Shown in pieces: positions 44,256-53,437 of a stretch of 64,000 bases of DNA. The DNA is taken from contig CAVRGR010000006.1 in NCBI GenBank assembly GCA_963720775.1, positions 682,001 through 746,000 of the forward strand, read 5' to 3'. Positions within the stretch are counted from its first letter, which is position 1. Each line of letters begins with the position of its first letter. This DNA comes from JAENVT01 sp963720775 (GTDB taxonomy: Bacteria; Actinomycetota; Acidimicrobiia; Acidimicrobiales; Ilumatobacteraceae). A program made the position numbers and the translations under genes. The notes beneath the pieces are model-generated. The model searched no databases. It was given only the letters and a program-made list of their open reading frames with translations, and was not told the origin of the DNA.

Positions 44256-44557
44256 AGTACGTCTCTGCTCTGGCGGTTGCTGCTCTGCTGATCGTTGCCT
44301 GCCGCGCCGCGCCCGCGGCCGATTCGCAAACACCGGGTGGCCGGCTGTACGCGGCAAATTGCAGCACCTGCCACGGGCCGACCGGGAAAGGTCTCGGCGA
44401 CTACCCGAAGCTTGTCGGCGTCGCCGACATCCTCGGTGGTGACTATGCAAGAACGGTCGTGTCGCAAGGAAAGAACCTCATGCCGTCGTTCGCCACGACG
44501 CTCACCCCGGAACAGATCAAGGACATCATCGACTACGTCGCCACCTTCAAGGGTTGA
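44234..44557 (+). CDS. Small c-type cytochrome lipoprotein
   Basis: A 107-residue class I cytochrome c. A short signal segment ends in the lipobox LIVAC (Cys23). The haem site is CSTCH (Cys43, Cys46, His47), and MPSF near residue 80 offers the axial Met. It probably transfers electrons at the outer membrane face. The GTG at 44234 is the best start and lies within a 41-bp repeat; a longer in-frame ORF to 44129 overlaps pgi. It is followed by the acyltransferase gene. Confidence 0.75.
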   Translation: MTSSVAPKYVSALAVAALLIVACRAAPAADSQTPGGRLYAANCSTCHGPTGKGLGDYPKLVGVADILGGDYARTVVSQGKNLMPSFATTLTPEQIKDIIDYVATFKG

Positions 44558-44662
44558 TCCGCGGGCGACGTCGATGGAATGCATCACCTCCGCCCAGCCC
44601 TCGTTCCCAGGGCTGAAGGCGATCTTCGGGCGCGCCGCTCGATCAACGATACTGATGCCTCG

Positions 44663-46660
44663 ATGACCAGCTCGGCCACGCCCTCGTCGCAGATCAGCCG
44701 CCTGCCGTACCTTCCCGGCCTCGACGGCATGCGCGCTCTGGCAGTGATCGCCGTGATGCTCTACCACGCCAACCACGGCTGGCTGTCCGGCGGCTTTCTC
44801 GGTGTCGAGGTGTTCTTCGTCATCAGTGGGTACCTCATCACGCTGTTGTTGATCGGCGAGCACGAGCGCTACGGCCGTGTGCACCTTGCTCGGTTCTGGA
44901 AGCGCCGCTTCCGCAGGCTGCTCCCTCCGTTGTTCCTCCTCCTCGCCGGCCTGGCGGTGTACATGGCGAGCTTCCGGCGCACACCGATGGGTCGCACTCG
45001 CGGCGACATCCTCGGCGGGTTGTTCTACGTCAGCAACTGGTACCAGATCGTGGTCGGCCAGGGGTACACGGCCGGAGAGGCGTTCGTGCCCTTGCGTCAC
45101 CTGTGGTCGCTCGCGGTCGAGGAGCAGTTCTACTTGATCTGGCCTCTCGTCATGGTGCTCGTGCTGGCCCGGCATTCTCGGCGCAACCTGCCGCGCATGG
45201 CCGTGTGGTTCGGCGGGGCGAGCGTGGCGGTAGCGCTGGTCATGGCGCTGCTGTTCCACAGCGGCGATGTCGCCGCCACCTGCACGGCAGATCAACGACA
45301 GGGCTACTGGACGTTGTTCGGCCGCTGCATCAGCACCAACGAGGCGCTGTACCTGGGCACGTTCAGCCGCGCCGGCGGGCTGCTGATCGGCGCGGCCTTC
45401 GCCATGGTGTGGAGACCGGTCGCGCTGATGCGCGGCGCCATGCGCGACAAGGCTCGCCGCCTCGATGTCGTCGGCGTGCTCGGCCTGCTGCTGTTGGGGT
45501 GGTTGATGTGGACCTTGTGGCTTTCCGAAGGTGGGCAGCACTTCGGCATCCGCTTCGATTCGTCGCTGTTTCGCGGCGGGTTCCTGCTCACCGGGATCGC
45601 CACGCTGTTCGTGATCGCTGGAGTCACGCACCAGCGCAGCGGGCTCGGTCGGTTGCTCGCCGCGCCCGCCCTGAACTGGGTCGGCACTCGGAGCTACGGC
45701 CTCTACCTGTATCACTGGCCGATCTACCAGATCATTCGCGGCGAGGCCGGCAAGACCCTCAGCGTGGGGCAGTTCATCATCGCCATGCTCATCACGCTCC
45801 CGATCACGGAGGCCAGCTACCGGTACGTCGAACTGCCCATTCGTCAGGGCCGGATCGGCGAGATCCTGGAGGAGCGGCGCCGCCGCGGTACTGCGGCGGT
45901 GGCGACACCCCAACGACGACGATTGGCCGCCACGACACTCGTCGCCACCGTGCTGGTCGCCTTCGCCGCCGTCAGCATCGCCGTTGCTCCGAACGTGTGC
46001 GTCGGCCAGGTCGAGTGTGATCTGGCCGCGGCATCGGCGACCGATGAATCGAGCCCGCCCGCCGATTCCTCGACCACATCCACCACCGTGCCGGGTGTGA
46101 TCGGTTCCGCCGTCGTCCAGAGCACCACATCGACGAGCTCCACCTCCACCTCGTCCACCACCAGCACCACCCTTCCGGTCGACCAACGCCCGCCGATCGC
46201 GATCGGAGAGTCAGTCATGCTCGGGGCCAAGGCGCAGTTGGAGGCCGAGGGCTTCGTGGTCGATGCCGCCGAGAGCCGACAGGGAACCGACGTCGTCGGC
46301 ATCGTTGCTGCGCTGCGGGCAGCCGGCCGGCTGGGCAACACGGTGGTGATCCACATCGGTACCAACGGAGATGTCTCCGACGACACCTTCGCCAAGATCA
46401 TGGCCAACTTGCCGCCGGACGAGGTGAAGACGGTGTTGTTCCTCACCGTTCGGGCGCCGAATCTGAAGTGGATCGACAGCAACAACGCACGGATCATCGC
46501 GCTACCGAGCAAGTACCCGAACGTCCACATCGGCTACTGGGCCGATCAAGTGCCCACCATCTCAGGCATCGCCCACGACGGTATACACCTGGTGTCAGCG
46601 GGCGCGAAGGCTGCGTACGCCGGAGACATCGCGGTATGGGCGAAAGACGCGGCGGGCTGA
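44663..46660 (+). CDS. OafA/YrhL-type acyltransferase with C-terminal SGNH-like domain
   Basis: A 665-residue membrane acyltransferase. Residues about 10-390 form the acyltransferase-3 bundle (LPGLDGMRALAVIAVMLYH near the N-terminus, and RHLWSLAVEEQFYLIWP). A Ser/Thr-rich linker (about 455-515) leads to an SGNH-type domain (about 520-665) with GESVMLGAK, where the Ser nucleophile block has Glu in place of Asp, and DGIHLVSAGA near the end. It is likely an O-acetyltransferase of wall polysaccharide or peptidoglycan. The ATG at 44663 (MTSSATPS) is chosen because the upstream frame has no start support. Confidence 0.88.
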   Translation: MTSSATPSSQISRLPYLPGLDGMRALAVIAVMLYHANHGWLSGGFLGVEVFFVISGYLITLLLIGEHERYGRVHLARFWKRRFRRLLPPLFLLLAGLAVYMASFRRTPMGRTRGDILGGLFYVSNWYQIVVGQGYTAGEAFVPLRHLWSLAVEEQFYLIWPLVMVLVLARHSRRNLPRMAVWFGGASVAVALVMALLFHSGDVAATCTADQRQGYWTLFGRCISTNEALYLGTFSRAGGLLIGAAFAMVWRPVALMRGAMRDKARRLDVVGVLGLLLLGWLMWTLWLSEGGQHFGIRFDSSLFRGGFLLTGIATLFVIAGVTHQRSGLGRLLAAPALNWVGTRSYGLYLYHWPIYQIIRGEAGKTLSVGQFIIAMLITLPITEASYRYVELPIRQGRIGEILEERRRRGTAAVATPQRRRLAATTLVATVLVAFAAVSIAVAPNVCVGQVECDLAAASATDESSPPADSSTTSTTVPGVIGSAVVQSTTSTSSTSTSSTTSTTLPVDQRPPIAIGESVMLGAKAQLEAEGFVVDAAESRQGTDVVGIVAALRAAGRLGNTVVIHIGTNGDVSDDTFAKIMANLPPDEVKTVLFLTVRAPNLKWIDSNNARIIALPSKYPNVHIGYWADQVPTISGIAHDGIHLVSAGAKAAYAGDIAVWAKDAAG

Positions 46661-46674
46661 CGTCCGTCGGCGCG

Positions 46675-47913
46675 CTAGCCGAGCGGGATCACTCGGGCGA
46701 ACAGTGCCTTCAGGTACGAGCCCTGGGCGAACGAGACCGGGTGATCGATCGCGTGTGTCGTGCGACGGAACTCGACGAGGTCGTACCCTGCACGTTGCGC
46801 CGAACCGCGGACCGTGGCGTGGAACTGCTGCTCGGTGATCCGGCTGGAGCACGACGCCTGCACCAGCAACCCATCGGGTCGCGTCAGCTGCACGGCCCGT
46901 TGGGTGAGCTGACCATACGCATGGAGAGCGCGCTCGACGTTCGACTGGCGTTGGGCGAACGATGGGGGATCCACTACGACGATGTCGTAGTGCTTGCGGC
47001 GTTGGATGAGGCGATCCATCACCTCGTAGGCGTCGCCGACGATCGAGTCGTGCTCGCAGTGGCGCACGTTGGGCAGCGCCGAGTTGTGGGCGAAGTTGCG
47101 ATCCGCGGCGGCGAGCGCGGGCGCGCTCTGGTCGACACTGGTCACGCGGGTTGCGCCGCCGGCCGCGGCGTACACACCGAATCCTCCGCTGGCGGCGAAC
47201 ACGTCGAGCACTCGCTGGCCGGCGGACATCGAACCGACGAGTGCGCGGTTGTCGCGCTGGTCGAGGAAGTACCCGGTCTTCTGCCCGTGCAGCACATCAG
47301 CCTCGAACCACATCCCGTTCTCCCGGAACATCACTGGCTCGGATGGCGGCTCGCCGATCAACGCCATGCCCTCGGTCAACCCGTGCAGGCGCTGATCGGC
47401 CATCGTCCTTGCGAGTCGTAGCACCAGCGCCGACGGGTGGAACTGCTCGCCGATCACCTCCACGAGTGAGCGCAGATGAGGGATCCACACCGGCGAGTAC
47501 AGCTTGAGCGCGAACGTTTCGGCATAGCGGTCGAGCACGAGTCCGGGAAAGCCGTCGTTCTCCCCGTTGAGCACGCGGTAGCCGTCGGTGTCGTCGCCGA
47601 TTTCCGCCCGCCGATCGGCCGCCGCGTTGATGCGTCGGCGCCAGAACTCGGTGTCGACGACTGCCGGCTTTCCATGGTGCAAGACGCGGATGCGGATCGG
47701 CGAGCCCGGGTCCCACAACCCGATGGCGACGAAGTTGCGATCGTTGTCGAAGATCACCGCGAGGTCGCCGACCACGCCGCGATGGCTGATCGACGCGATC
47801 GATTCGTTGAAGACCCACGGGTGACCGGCAGCGATCTGCCTGCGGGCGTCGGGGGTGACGCGCACGGCCATCCGTTTCTCGCCGACCGCGGGAAGTTGAT
47901 CGAGCACGGACAT
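46675..47913 (-). CDS. RlmI-like class I rRNA methyltransferase
   Basis: A 412-residue SAM-dependent methyltransferase of the RlmI/YccW (23S rRNA m5C1962) type. A PUA-like N-terminal domain (about residues 15-90, with HPWVFNESIASI) and an EEHEE-type middle are followed by a Rossmann methyltransferase (VLDVFAASGGFGVYAAAGGA) and the catalytic region DIVVVDPPSFAQR with ASCSSRI, where the Cys is the expected nucleophile. The target is an RNA cytosine by family. It is divergent from pafB-like, 46 bp apart. Confidence 0.85.
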   Translation of the reverse strand: MSVLDQLPAVGEKRMAVRVTPDARRQIAAGHPWVFNESIASISHRGVVGDLAVIFDNDRNFVAIGLWDPGSPIRIRVLHHGKPAVVDTEFWRRRINAAADRRAEIGDDTDGYRVLNGENDGFPGLVLDRYAETFALKLYSPVWIPHLRSLVEVIGEQFHPSALVLRLARTMADQRLHGLTEGMALIGEPPSEPVMFRENGMWFEADVLHGQKTGYFLDQRDNRALVGSMSAGQRVLDVFAASGGFGVYAAAGGATRVTSVDQSAPALAAADRNFAHNSALPNVRHCEHDSIVGDAYEVMDRLIQRRKHYDIVVVDPPSFAQRQSNVERALHAYGQLTQRAVQLTRPDGLLVQASCSSRITEQQFHATVRGSAQRAGYDLVEFRRTTHAIDHPVSFAQGSYLKALFARVIPLG

Positions 47914-47959
47914 GCGCTCAGGGTATGCCGATGTCGCCCCGAGTCCCTACGCTCCGGGC

Positions 47960-48880
47960 ATGGCCGATCAGCTGGAGCGCACCACGAACCTGCTGGCGCT
48001 GCTTCTGGAAACGCGAGTACCGCTCACCCTCGACGACATCGTCAACCAGTTGGGCGATCAGTACCCGACGGGGCACTCGGCGATGCGCGGCGCGTTCGAG
48101 CGCGACAAGGGGCTGCTGCGCGAGGTCGGCGTGCCGATCGAAACCGAAGTGCTCGGCGGATCTCGGGCCGGGCAGACGGCCTATCGGGTCGACCGCGACC
48201 GGTACGAGCTGCGCGGGCTCGACCTGACCGAGTCCGAACGGCGGGCGTTGCAGGTTGCGGTGGCCGCGGCGCGCACCACCGAGGCAGAGTTCGGAATGCT
48301 CAAGCTCGGCGGGGTCGCCGACAGCTCGGCATCGATAACCGCCAACCTTCCACAGCTCGACCTGCTGCCCGCGCTGCGAGAGGCAATCGCAGCGCGGTCC
48401 AAGGTTGCGTTCGAATATCGCGGCGCATCACGCACGCTGCAGCCCTACGCCTTGCTGCTGCGCGAGGGATGGTGGTACGTCATCGGTCACGACCTCGGTC
48501 ACGACGAGGTGCGTACTTATCGCGTCGATCGCATCGAAGGCTCGATCAAAGCGACCGGTCGAGCAGAGTTCGACCGCCCCGACGACTTCGACCCGCGGGC
48601 TGTGTTCCCGGCCGATCCGAAGGAGCTCGGCGCGGGTGATGAATCGGCGATCGTGCGCATCGACAGCGCCCGCGCCACCTTCGCCATCCGCGAGCTCGGT
48701 GAGGAGTCGATCGTGCGTCGGCTCGCCGACGGCGCAGTCGAGGTGTCGGTGCACTGCTCCAACATCGACGCCTTTCGCTCGTGGTTGTTCGGGTGGGGCC
48801 TCCACGCAGAAGTGATCGCGCCCGACGAAGTGCGCAACAGCCTCCGCGAGTGGTTGCAGACGATGGCGGGCGCATCGTGA
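47960..48880 (+). CDS. pafB: PafB-like WYL-domain regulator
   Basis: A 306-residue protein with an N-terminal winged helix (about 3-65, LDDIVNQLGDQYPTGHSAMRGAFERDKGLLREVG) and a WYL domain (about 125-205, GWWYVIGHDLGHDEVRTYRVDRI). It matches mycobacterial PafB, which together with PafC regulates DNA-damage genes independently of LexA. No proteasome genes are near it, unlike in mycobacteria, so the symbol is given with caution. The start is at 47960. The PafC-like gene begins inside its stop codon (GTGA). Confidence 0.72.
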   Translation: MADQLERTTNLLALLLETRVPLTLDDIVNQLGDQYPTGHSAMRGAFERDKGLLREVGVPIETEVLGGSRAGQTAYRVDRDRYELRGLDLTESERRALQVAVAAARTTEAEFGMLKLGGVADSSASITANLPQLDLLPALREAIAARSKVAFEYRGASRTLQPYALLLREGWWYVIGHDLGHDEVRTYRVDRIEGSIKATGRAEFDRPDDFDPRAVFPADPKELGAGDESAIVRIDSARATFAIRELGEESIVRRLADGAVEVSVHCSNIDAFRSWLFGWGLHAEVIAPDEVRNSLREWLQTMAGAS

Positions 48881-49833
48881 CTGCTCGACGCGGACCTCGC
48901 CGATCCGACGACCGGCTGCGCCGGCTGCTGGTGATGTTGCCGTGGCTCATGGAGCGCGGCGAGGCACCGGTTGCAGAGATGGCGGCGCGCTTCGAGCTCA
49001 CCGAGGCGGAGCTGATCGGCGATTTGGAGCTCGCTGCCCTGTGCGGGTTGCCGCCTTTCATCGACGAGATGATCGACGTGTTCATCGACGAGGGAGTGGT
49101 GTTCGCCGGACTTCCACGGCTGTTCACCAAACCGTTGCGGCTCACCGCACCGGAAGGTTTCGCACTGTTGTCGGCGGGTAAGGCCGCCATGCAGATGCCG
49201 GGCGCCGATCCGGACGGCTCGCTCGCTCGCGCGCTCGACAAGCTTGCCGGCGTTCTCGGCGAGGATGGCGTTGTCGTCGATGTACTGCAACCTCCGGCAA
49301 CAGCCGACCTCGCTGCAGCGGTCAACGACAACGCTCGATTGAAGGTGCGCTACTGGTCGGCGAGGCGCGACGAGACGACCGACCGGGAGATCACCCCCCG
49401 CTCGATCTTCCTCGACCGGGGGGATTGGTATGTGATCGCCGACGACAGCCGCTCCGGTGAGGTGCGTACGTTTCGCATCGATCGCTTCGAGGCGTGGACA
49501 CGCACGGGCGAGATCGATCCCCCGGCGAAGGGTTCGCCGGCACTGACGCCGCCCACCGGTGATCAATGGTTCGCCGACAGCGATGTGCCCTCGGTGGTGC
49601 TGCGCTTGGCGCCATCGGCGCGGTGGGCGGCCGAGCGATATCCGATTCGCGAGGAGCACGAGGCGGGCGACGCGCTGGTCGTGCGCATGGCGGTGGCCAG
49701 TGAGCAGTGGTTGCGAACGTTGTTGCTGCGACTTGGCCCGCATGCCGAGGTGCTCGAACCCACCGAGTGGCACGATCTCGGCGCGGAGGCGGCGCGCCAG
49801 TTGTTGGTGCGCTACGAGGCGACTGCCAGCTGA
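48877..49833 (+). CDS. pafC: PafC-like WYL-domain regulator
   Basis: A 318-residue partner of the upstream regulator. It has a winged helix (about 10-65, RLRRLLVMLPWLMERGEAPVAEMAARF) and a WYL domain (about 150-225, GDWYVIADDSRSGEVRTFRIDRF). The GTG start at 48877 shares bases with the stop of the PafB-like gene, so the two are translated together, as PafB and PafC form a heterodimer. The 3' end overlaps the convergent exonuclease by 22 bp. Confidence 0.72.
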   Translation: MTARRGPRRSDDRLRRLLVMLPWLMERGEAPVAEMAARFELTEAELIGDLELAALCGLPPFIDEMIDVFIDEGVVFAGLPRLFTKPLRLTAPEGFALLSAGKAAMQMPGADPDGSLARALDKLAGVLGEDGVVVDVLQPPATADLAAAVNDNARLKVRYWSARRDETTDREITPRSIFLDRGDWYVIADDSRSGEVRTFRIDRFEAWTRTGEIDPPAKGSPALTPPTGDQWFADSDVPSVVLRLAPSARWAAERYPIREEHEAGDALVVRMAVASEQWLRTLLLRLGPHAEVLEPTEWHDLGAEAARQLLVRYEATAS

Positions 49834-50393
49834 GCAGCCGTGGTGATGCCGTGAGCTTTCAGCAGATGGGGAAGCACGGCCGCTGTGGCATCGGCGTCGG
49901 CGAGTGCATCGTGAGGACGCACGAGTTCTATGCCATAGCGCGCGCACAGATCAGTGAGGCGATGCGATAGCTGTCGGTCGGGGTCGAGGCGTCGCGACAT
50001 GGTGAGTGTGCACAGCGGATTGTCGATCGCGACCACGACACCGTGGGTCTTGCCTGCCTTGCGCAGGAACTCGGCGTCGAACGCTGCGTTGTGAGCGACG
50101 AAGTGCGCGTGTTCCAGCCGGCGAGTCAACTCCCGAAGCACCTGCTCGCCGGGTGGGGCCGACAGCACCATGTGACGGCGAATGCCGTGGATGCCGACGG
50201 GGCCGACGCGAAACCACCAACGCCGGCGAGGAGCGACGAGGCTGGACCATCGATCCAGCACTCGGCCGCTGCCGTCGACCACGACCAGGCCGATCTGCAG
50301 CACGTGATGGCGACGCAACGACAGGCCCGAGGTCTCGACATCGACGACGGCGAACCGCATGGCGTCGAGCTCCGCATCCATGAGCCCAACCAT
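49812..50393 (-). CDS. DEDDh 3'-5' exonuclease domain protein
   Basis: A 193-residue exonuclease of the DnaQ-like superfamily. The acidic motifs are FAVVDVETSG (Exo I Asp and Glu), HNAAFDAEFL (Exo II Asp) and the HDALADADAT His and Asp (Exo III, DEDDh type). It may trim or proofread DNA or RNA. The start is either 50393 or the second Met at 50381; neither has a strong ribosome site. It lies between pafC (convergent) and the PhoH-like gene, whose stop is 33 bp upstream. Confidence 0.85.
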   Translation of the reverse strand: MVGLMDAELDAMRFAVVDVETSGLSLRRHHVLQIGLVVVDGSGRVLDRWSSLVAPRRRWWFRVGPVGIHGIRRHMVLSAPPGEQVLRELTRRLEHAHFVAHNAAFDAEFLRKAGKTHGVVVAIDNPLCTLTMSRRLDPDRQLSHRLTDLCARYGIELVRPHDALADADATAAVLPHLLKAHGITTAAQLAVAS

Positions 50394-50425
50394 ACGCCGG
50401 GGGTGTGACGCGACGTCTTTCGCGA

Positions 50426-51799
50426 TCAGAGCAGTTCGGCTGCGAGGCTGGCCACCGCGCTGCGCTCGCACGACGACAACGTGATGTGACCGAAGCAACG
50501 CTGCCCGCCGAACGCCTGGATCAACACGGCCAGGGCGTTGTTCGATTCGCCCATGTACGGCGCGTCGATCTGGCTGGTGTCACCCGTGAAGATGACCTTG
50601 GTCCCTTCGCCGATGCGGGTGAGCACGGTCTTCAGGGTGGTCGGTTCGAGGTTCTGCGCTTCGTCGACGACCACGATCTGGCGGTGCAGCGAGCGGCCGC
50701 GCAGGAACGTGACCGATTCCAGCGACAACTGGTTGCGACCGATCAGCTCGTCGATCAGCCGGCTCGCATCGTTGCTGCTGCGCTGATCGGTGAGCGCGAC
50801 GATCGCGTCGTGAATGGCCGACATCCACGGATCGAGCTTCTCCTCGAGCGTGCCCGGCAGGAACCCGAGGTCGGCACGCCCGACGGCGATCAAGGGTCGG
50901 TAGACGGCCAGACGCTCGTACCGGCGGGACTCGACGACCTGCTCGAGTCCGGCGGCGATCGCCAGCAGCGTCTTGCCCGTGCCGGCGCGGCCATCGAGCG
51001 CCACGACGCTGACGTCGGGATCGAGCAACAGCTCGAGAGCGAAACGTTGTTCCTTCGAACGGGCGCGCAGCCCCCACGGTTCCGGAGCGCTGTGGGGGAG
51101 CAGCACGAGATCGCCGTCGACCCGGCGGGCCAAGGCAGACTGTGAGCCGGCGCGGAGCACGGCGAATCCGTTCTCCTGCAGCTGATCGCAAGCGGGGATC
51201 GACTCTGCAGCGATTCCACCGGCTGCGTACAGGCAATCGATCGCCTCGTGGCCGGCGTCGTAGGTGCCCCAACCCGCGGGGCGCGTAGCCAGGCTGCGCC
51301 CGACCGGGCGGTGCTCGTCGGCCTGAAGGCCGAGGTGGGCGGCCTTGATGCGCAACGCGGCGTCGTTGGAGACAACGCACGTCGGCCCGTGCATCTGCTG
51401 GCCGAGCGCGGCGCCGATGATGCGGTTGTCGGGGATCGAGGGGTCGAGCCCGTGTTCGATCAAGAGGTGCTTCTGCACACCGTTGATCTCGATCTTCACG
51501 GTGCTCGCCGACGCGCCGTCACCCACCGGGGTGGCGTCGGCCAGCGAGCCTCCGGCGTTGACGCGCAGCTCTTCCAGCGTTCGCAGTGCCGTGCGCGCCG
51601 CCCGACCGACATCATCGACTCGGCTCTTCAACCCATCGAGCTCTTCGATGACCGTCAGCGGAATCACCACGTCGGCGCCGACGAAGCTGGCGATGCACGA
51701 CGGGTCGGCGACCAGCACCGAGGTGTCGAGCACGATCCTTGTCCGTACACCCCCCTCAAGATCGACATGACGATGATGGGTGGAGGCAAGGTCGGTCAA
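50426..51799 (-). CDS. PIN-PhoH family ATPase
   Basis: A 457-residue PIN-PhoH protein. The N-terminal PIN ribonuclease-like domain (about residues 20-155) has Asp25 (LDTSVLVADP), a later Asp/Glu set (IEELDGLKS) and SNDAALR. The PhoH ATPase domain (about 240-450) has the Walker A loop DGRAGTGKT (270-277), Walker B VVVDEAQN and a sensor GDTSQID. Such proteins unwind and cleave RNA. The TTG start at 51799 is selected by the strong ribosome site AGGAG six bases before it; there is no ATG at a suitable place. It is divergent from the HIT gene. Confidence 0.87.
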   Translation of the reverse strand: MTDLASTHHRHVDLEGGVRTRIVLDTSVLVADPSCIASFVGADVVIPLTVIEELDGLKSRVDDVGRAARTALRTLEELRVNAGGSLADATPVGDGASASTVKIEINGVQKHLLIEHGLDPSIPDNRIIGAALGQQMHGPTCVVSNDAALRIKAAHLGLQADEHRPVGRSLATRPAGWGTYDAGHEAIDCLYAAGGIAAESIPACDQLQENGFAVLRAGSQSALARRVDGDLVLLPHSAPEPWGLRARSKEQRFALELLLDPDVSVVALDGRAGTGKTLLAIAAGLEQVVESRRYERLAVYRPLIAVGRADLGFLPGTLEEKLDPWMSAIHDAIVALTDQRSSNDASRLIDELIGRNQLSLESVTFLRGRSLHRQIVVVDEAQNLEPTTLKTVLTRIGEGTKVIFTGDTSQIDAPYMGESNNALAVLIQAFGGQRCFGHITLSSCERSAVASLAAELL

Positions 51800-51944
51800 C
51801 GCAACTCCTATCGACGGTCCAGGGTGAAGAGCGAACTCCGCAACGCAACAGTTGTAGCCGAGGCGGCGCGGGCGATGGTGGATAGTGAGGTCTGCTCGAT
51901 GCGCAGTGGCGATGCTTGCCCTGCGATGCAGGCAGAATGCATCC

Positions 51945-52367
51945 GTGGCCGAGCCGGGGTGTCTCTTCTGCGATGCCGTCGACGGCATCGTGGCCGTTCG
52001 CTCGGTGCTGAACGACGAGATCGCGATCGCCTTCCTCGACCGGTCGCCCGTGTTCAAGGGACATGTTCTGGTCGTTCCACGCAAGCACGTCGTGACCCTC
52101 GCCCACCTCGATCGCGATCTGATCGGTCCGTTCTTCGAACGAGTCCAGAGAATCTCGGCAGCCATGCCCGCCGCGCTCGACTGCGATGGAACGTTCGTGG
52201 CGATCAACAACGTCGTCAGCCAGAGTGTTGCCCACCTCCACGTGCACATCGTGCCGCGGCGTCGTAAGGACGGGCTGCGCGGCTTCTTCTGGCCGCGGGT
52301 GCGTTACGAGTCCGACGCCGAGGCCGACGACTACGCCGAGCGACTGGCCGACGCGCTCAGCAGATGA
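51945..52367 (+). CDS. HIT-family hydrolase
   Basis: A 140-residue histidine triad protein. HLHVHIVPRR (about residues 97-106) is the active-site HxHxHxx motif that binds nucleotide alpha-phosphates. CLFCDAVDG at the start resembles the zinc-binding N-terminus of HinT-like proteins. It hydrolyses nucleotidyl adducts or dinucleotides. The GTG at 51945 is the start. It is divergent from the PIN-PhoH gene and overlaps the convergent DUF429 gene by 11 bp. Confidence 0.87.
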   Translation: MAEPGCLFCDAVDGIVAVRSVLNDEIAIAFLDRSPVFKGHVLVVPRKHVVTLAHLDRDLIGPFFERVQRISAAMPAALDCDGTFVAINNVVSQSVAHLHVHIVPRRRKDGLRGFFWPRVRYESDAEADDYAERLADALSR

Positions 52368-53010
52368 TCCGCATCTCGATGCCACGAGGATCACGGCTTC
52401 CATCGCCGAACACACGGTGCTCGTTGCGCACAAAGCGAGTCGTGCTCCACAGCACCGCGTACGCGTCGAACAAGTCGTCGATCGCCGCGCCCGGCGGAGA
52501 TTTGTCAGGAATGTGAAAATGTTTTGACAGCAGGCGTCGCCGGATCGCGCGGCCCTCGAACGTCTTCTTCGACGGCAGGCTGTGTTCCTCGTTGAGCATC
52601 TTGAACGAGCACTCCGGATGAACTTCTATCACCGCGTCGCGGTGCTGTGGCCCGATCAGCAGATCGAGCTCGGCAACCTTGGCCATGATGTTGAACGTCT
52701 GTTTGGAGATCCCGCGCCCGGTTGCTGATCGCGCCCGCGCCAACGCGGATTGGTAATCAGTGCAGGTCAGAGCAGCGCGCGGCGGCGCAGGGAACACGGA
52801 GCTGCCGGCCGCAGCAAGGTACTTGCGAGCCTCCTTGTCGCACGCACGCGGTGGTCCATCGACCAATCCGATCGGCATGTCGATGCCGACATGAGTGAAG
52901 CATTGCAAATCCAATGCTCGCACGACGAAGACCTCATCGGGCGTGGCGACGATCCAGCCCGCCGCACAACCGTCGATTCCAACGATGTCGTGTTGCTCGG
53001 GAATGTTCAC
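52357..53010 (-). CDS. DUF429 (predicted RNase H-like nuclease) protein
   Basis: A 217-residue DUF429 protein, an RNase H-fold family of unknown substrate. IVGIDGCAAGWIVA is the first motif with the acidic residue; HVGIDMPIGL the second; EVHPECSF and DDLFDAYAVLW, with the C-terminal acidic residues, also match. The GTG at 53010 is taken as the start; an ATG at 53073 in the upstream AT-rich promoter region is the alternative. It is divergent from hup, with a 121-bp AT-rich gap. Confidence 0.7.
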   Translation of the reverse strand: MNIPEQHDIVGIDGCAAGWIVATPDEVFVVRALDLQCFTHVGIDMPIGLVDGPPRACDKEARKYLAAAGSSVFPAPPRAALTCTDYQSALARARSATGRGISKQTFNIMAKVAELDLLIGPQHRDAVIEVHPECSFKMLNEEHSLPSKKTFEGRAIRRRLLSKHFHIPDKSPPGAAIDDLFDAYAVLWSTTRFVRNEHRVFGDGSRDPRGIEMRIIC

Positions 53011-53060
53011 CTCTGGGCTGTTTTTGCAAATGCAATAACATTGATGCTTGTAATTCGTGC

Positions 53061-53099
53061 TTGAAACACGCACGATTTGTCTTCGTAACGCTCCGTTAC
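53061..53099 (+). promoter_or_regulatory. Candidate hup promoter region with inverted repeat
   Basis: The gap before hup (53011-53131) is AT-rich compared with the rest of the window. TTGAAA (53061-53066) could be a -35 box. GTAACG-CTC-CGTTAC (53085-53099) is a perfect 6-bp inverted repeat near the expected -10 position. A second, shorter dyad (TCGTGC / GCACGA) surrounds TTGAAA. The transcription start is not visible. Confidence 0.35.
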
Positions 53100-53131
53100 T
53101 ACAACCCGATACCCGGAGGTATCAAGACAAC

Positions 53132-53410
53132 ATGACCAAAGCTGAGCTGATCGATGCGATAGCGGCGAGTGCCGATGTGAGCAAGGCCGACGCCGAGCGC
53201 ACTGTTGGCGCGTTCTTCGACATCGTCACGAAGGCTGCCAGCACGGGCGACAAGGTCGCCTGGCCGGGCTTCGGCTCGTTCAGCACCTCCAAGTCCGCAG
53301 CGCGTATCGGCCGTAATCCCCAGACCGGCGCTGCAGTCAACATCGCTGCATCGACTCGAATGAAGTTCACAGCGAGCAGCACGCTCAAAGCAGCCCTCAA
53401 CAACAAGTAA
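53132..53410 (+). CDS. hup: HU-family DNA-binding protein (core without tail)
   Basis: A 92-residue HU, the nucleoid protein that bends DNA as a dimer. The arm and core are normal: MTKAELIDAIAASADVSKAD, GFGSFSTSKSAARIGRNPQTG, then the C-terminal helix ending in ALNNK. A GGAGG ribosome site lies 13 bp before the ATG. Actinobacterial HupB/HupS proteins carry a Lys/Ala tail fused to this core. Here the frame stops with TAA at 53410, and the tail continues in the same frame 27 bp later as a separate ORF. Confidence 0.92.
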   Translation: MTKAELIDAIAASADVSKADAERTVGAFFDIVTKAASTGDKVAWPGFGSFSTSKSAARIGRNPQTGAAVNIAASTRMKFTASSTLKAALNNK

Positions 53411-53437
53411 CAACCGAAAAGAAAGAAGGAACCACAA

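Noticed and set aside
43874..46186. 770-residue minus-strand ORF across pgi and the acyltransferase
   Set aside because: High-GC codon bias keeps the antisense frame open. The sequence is Arg/Gly/Ala-rich without a domain, while both plus-strand genes are clear.
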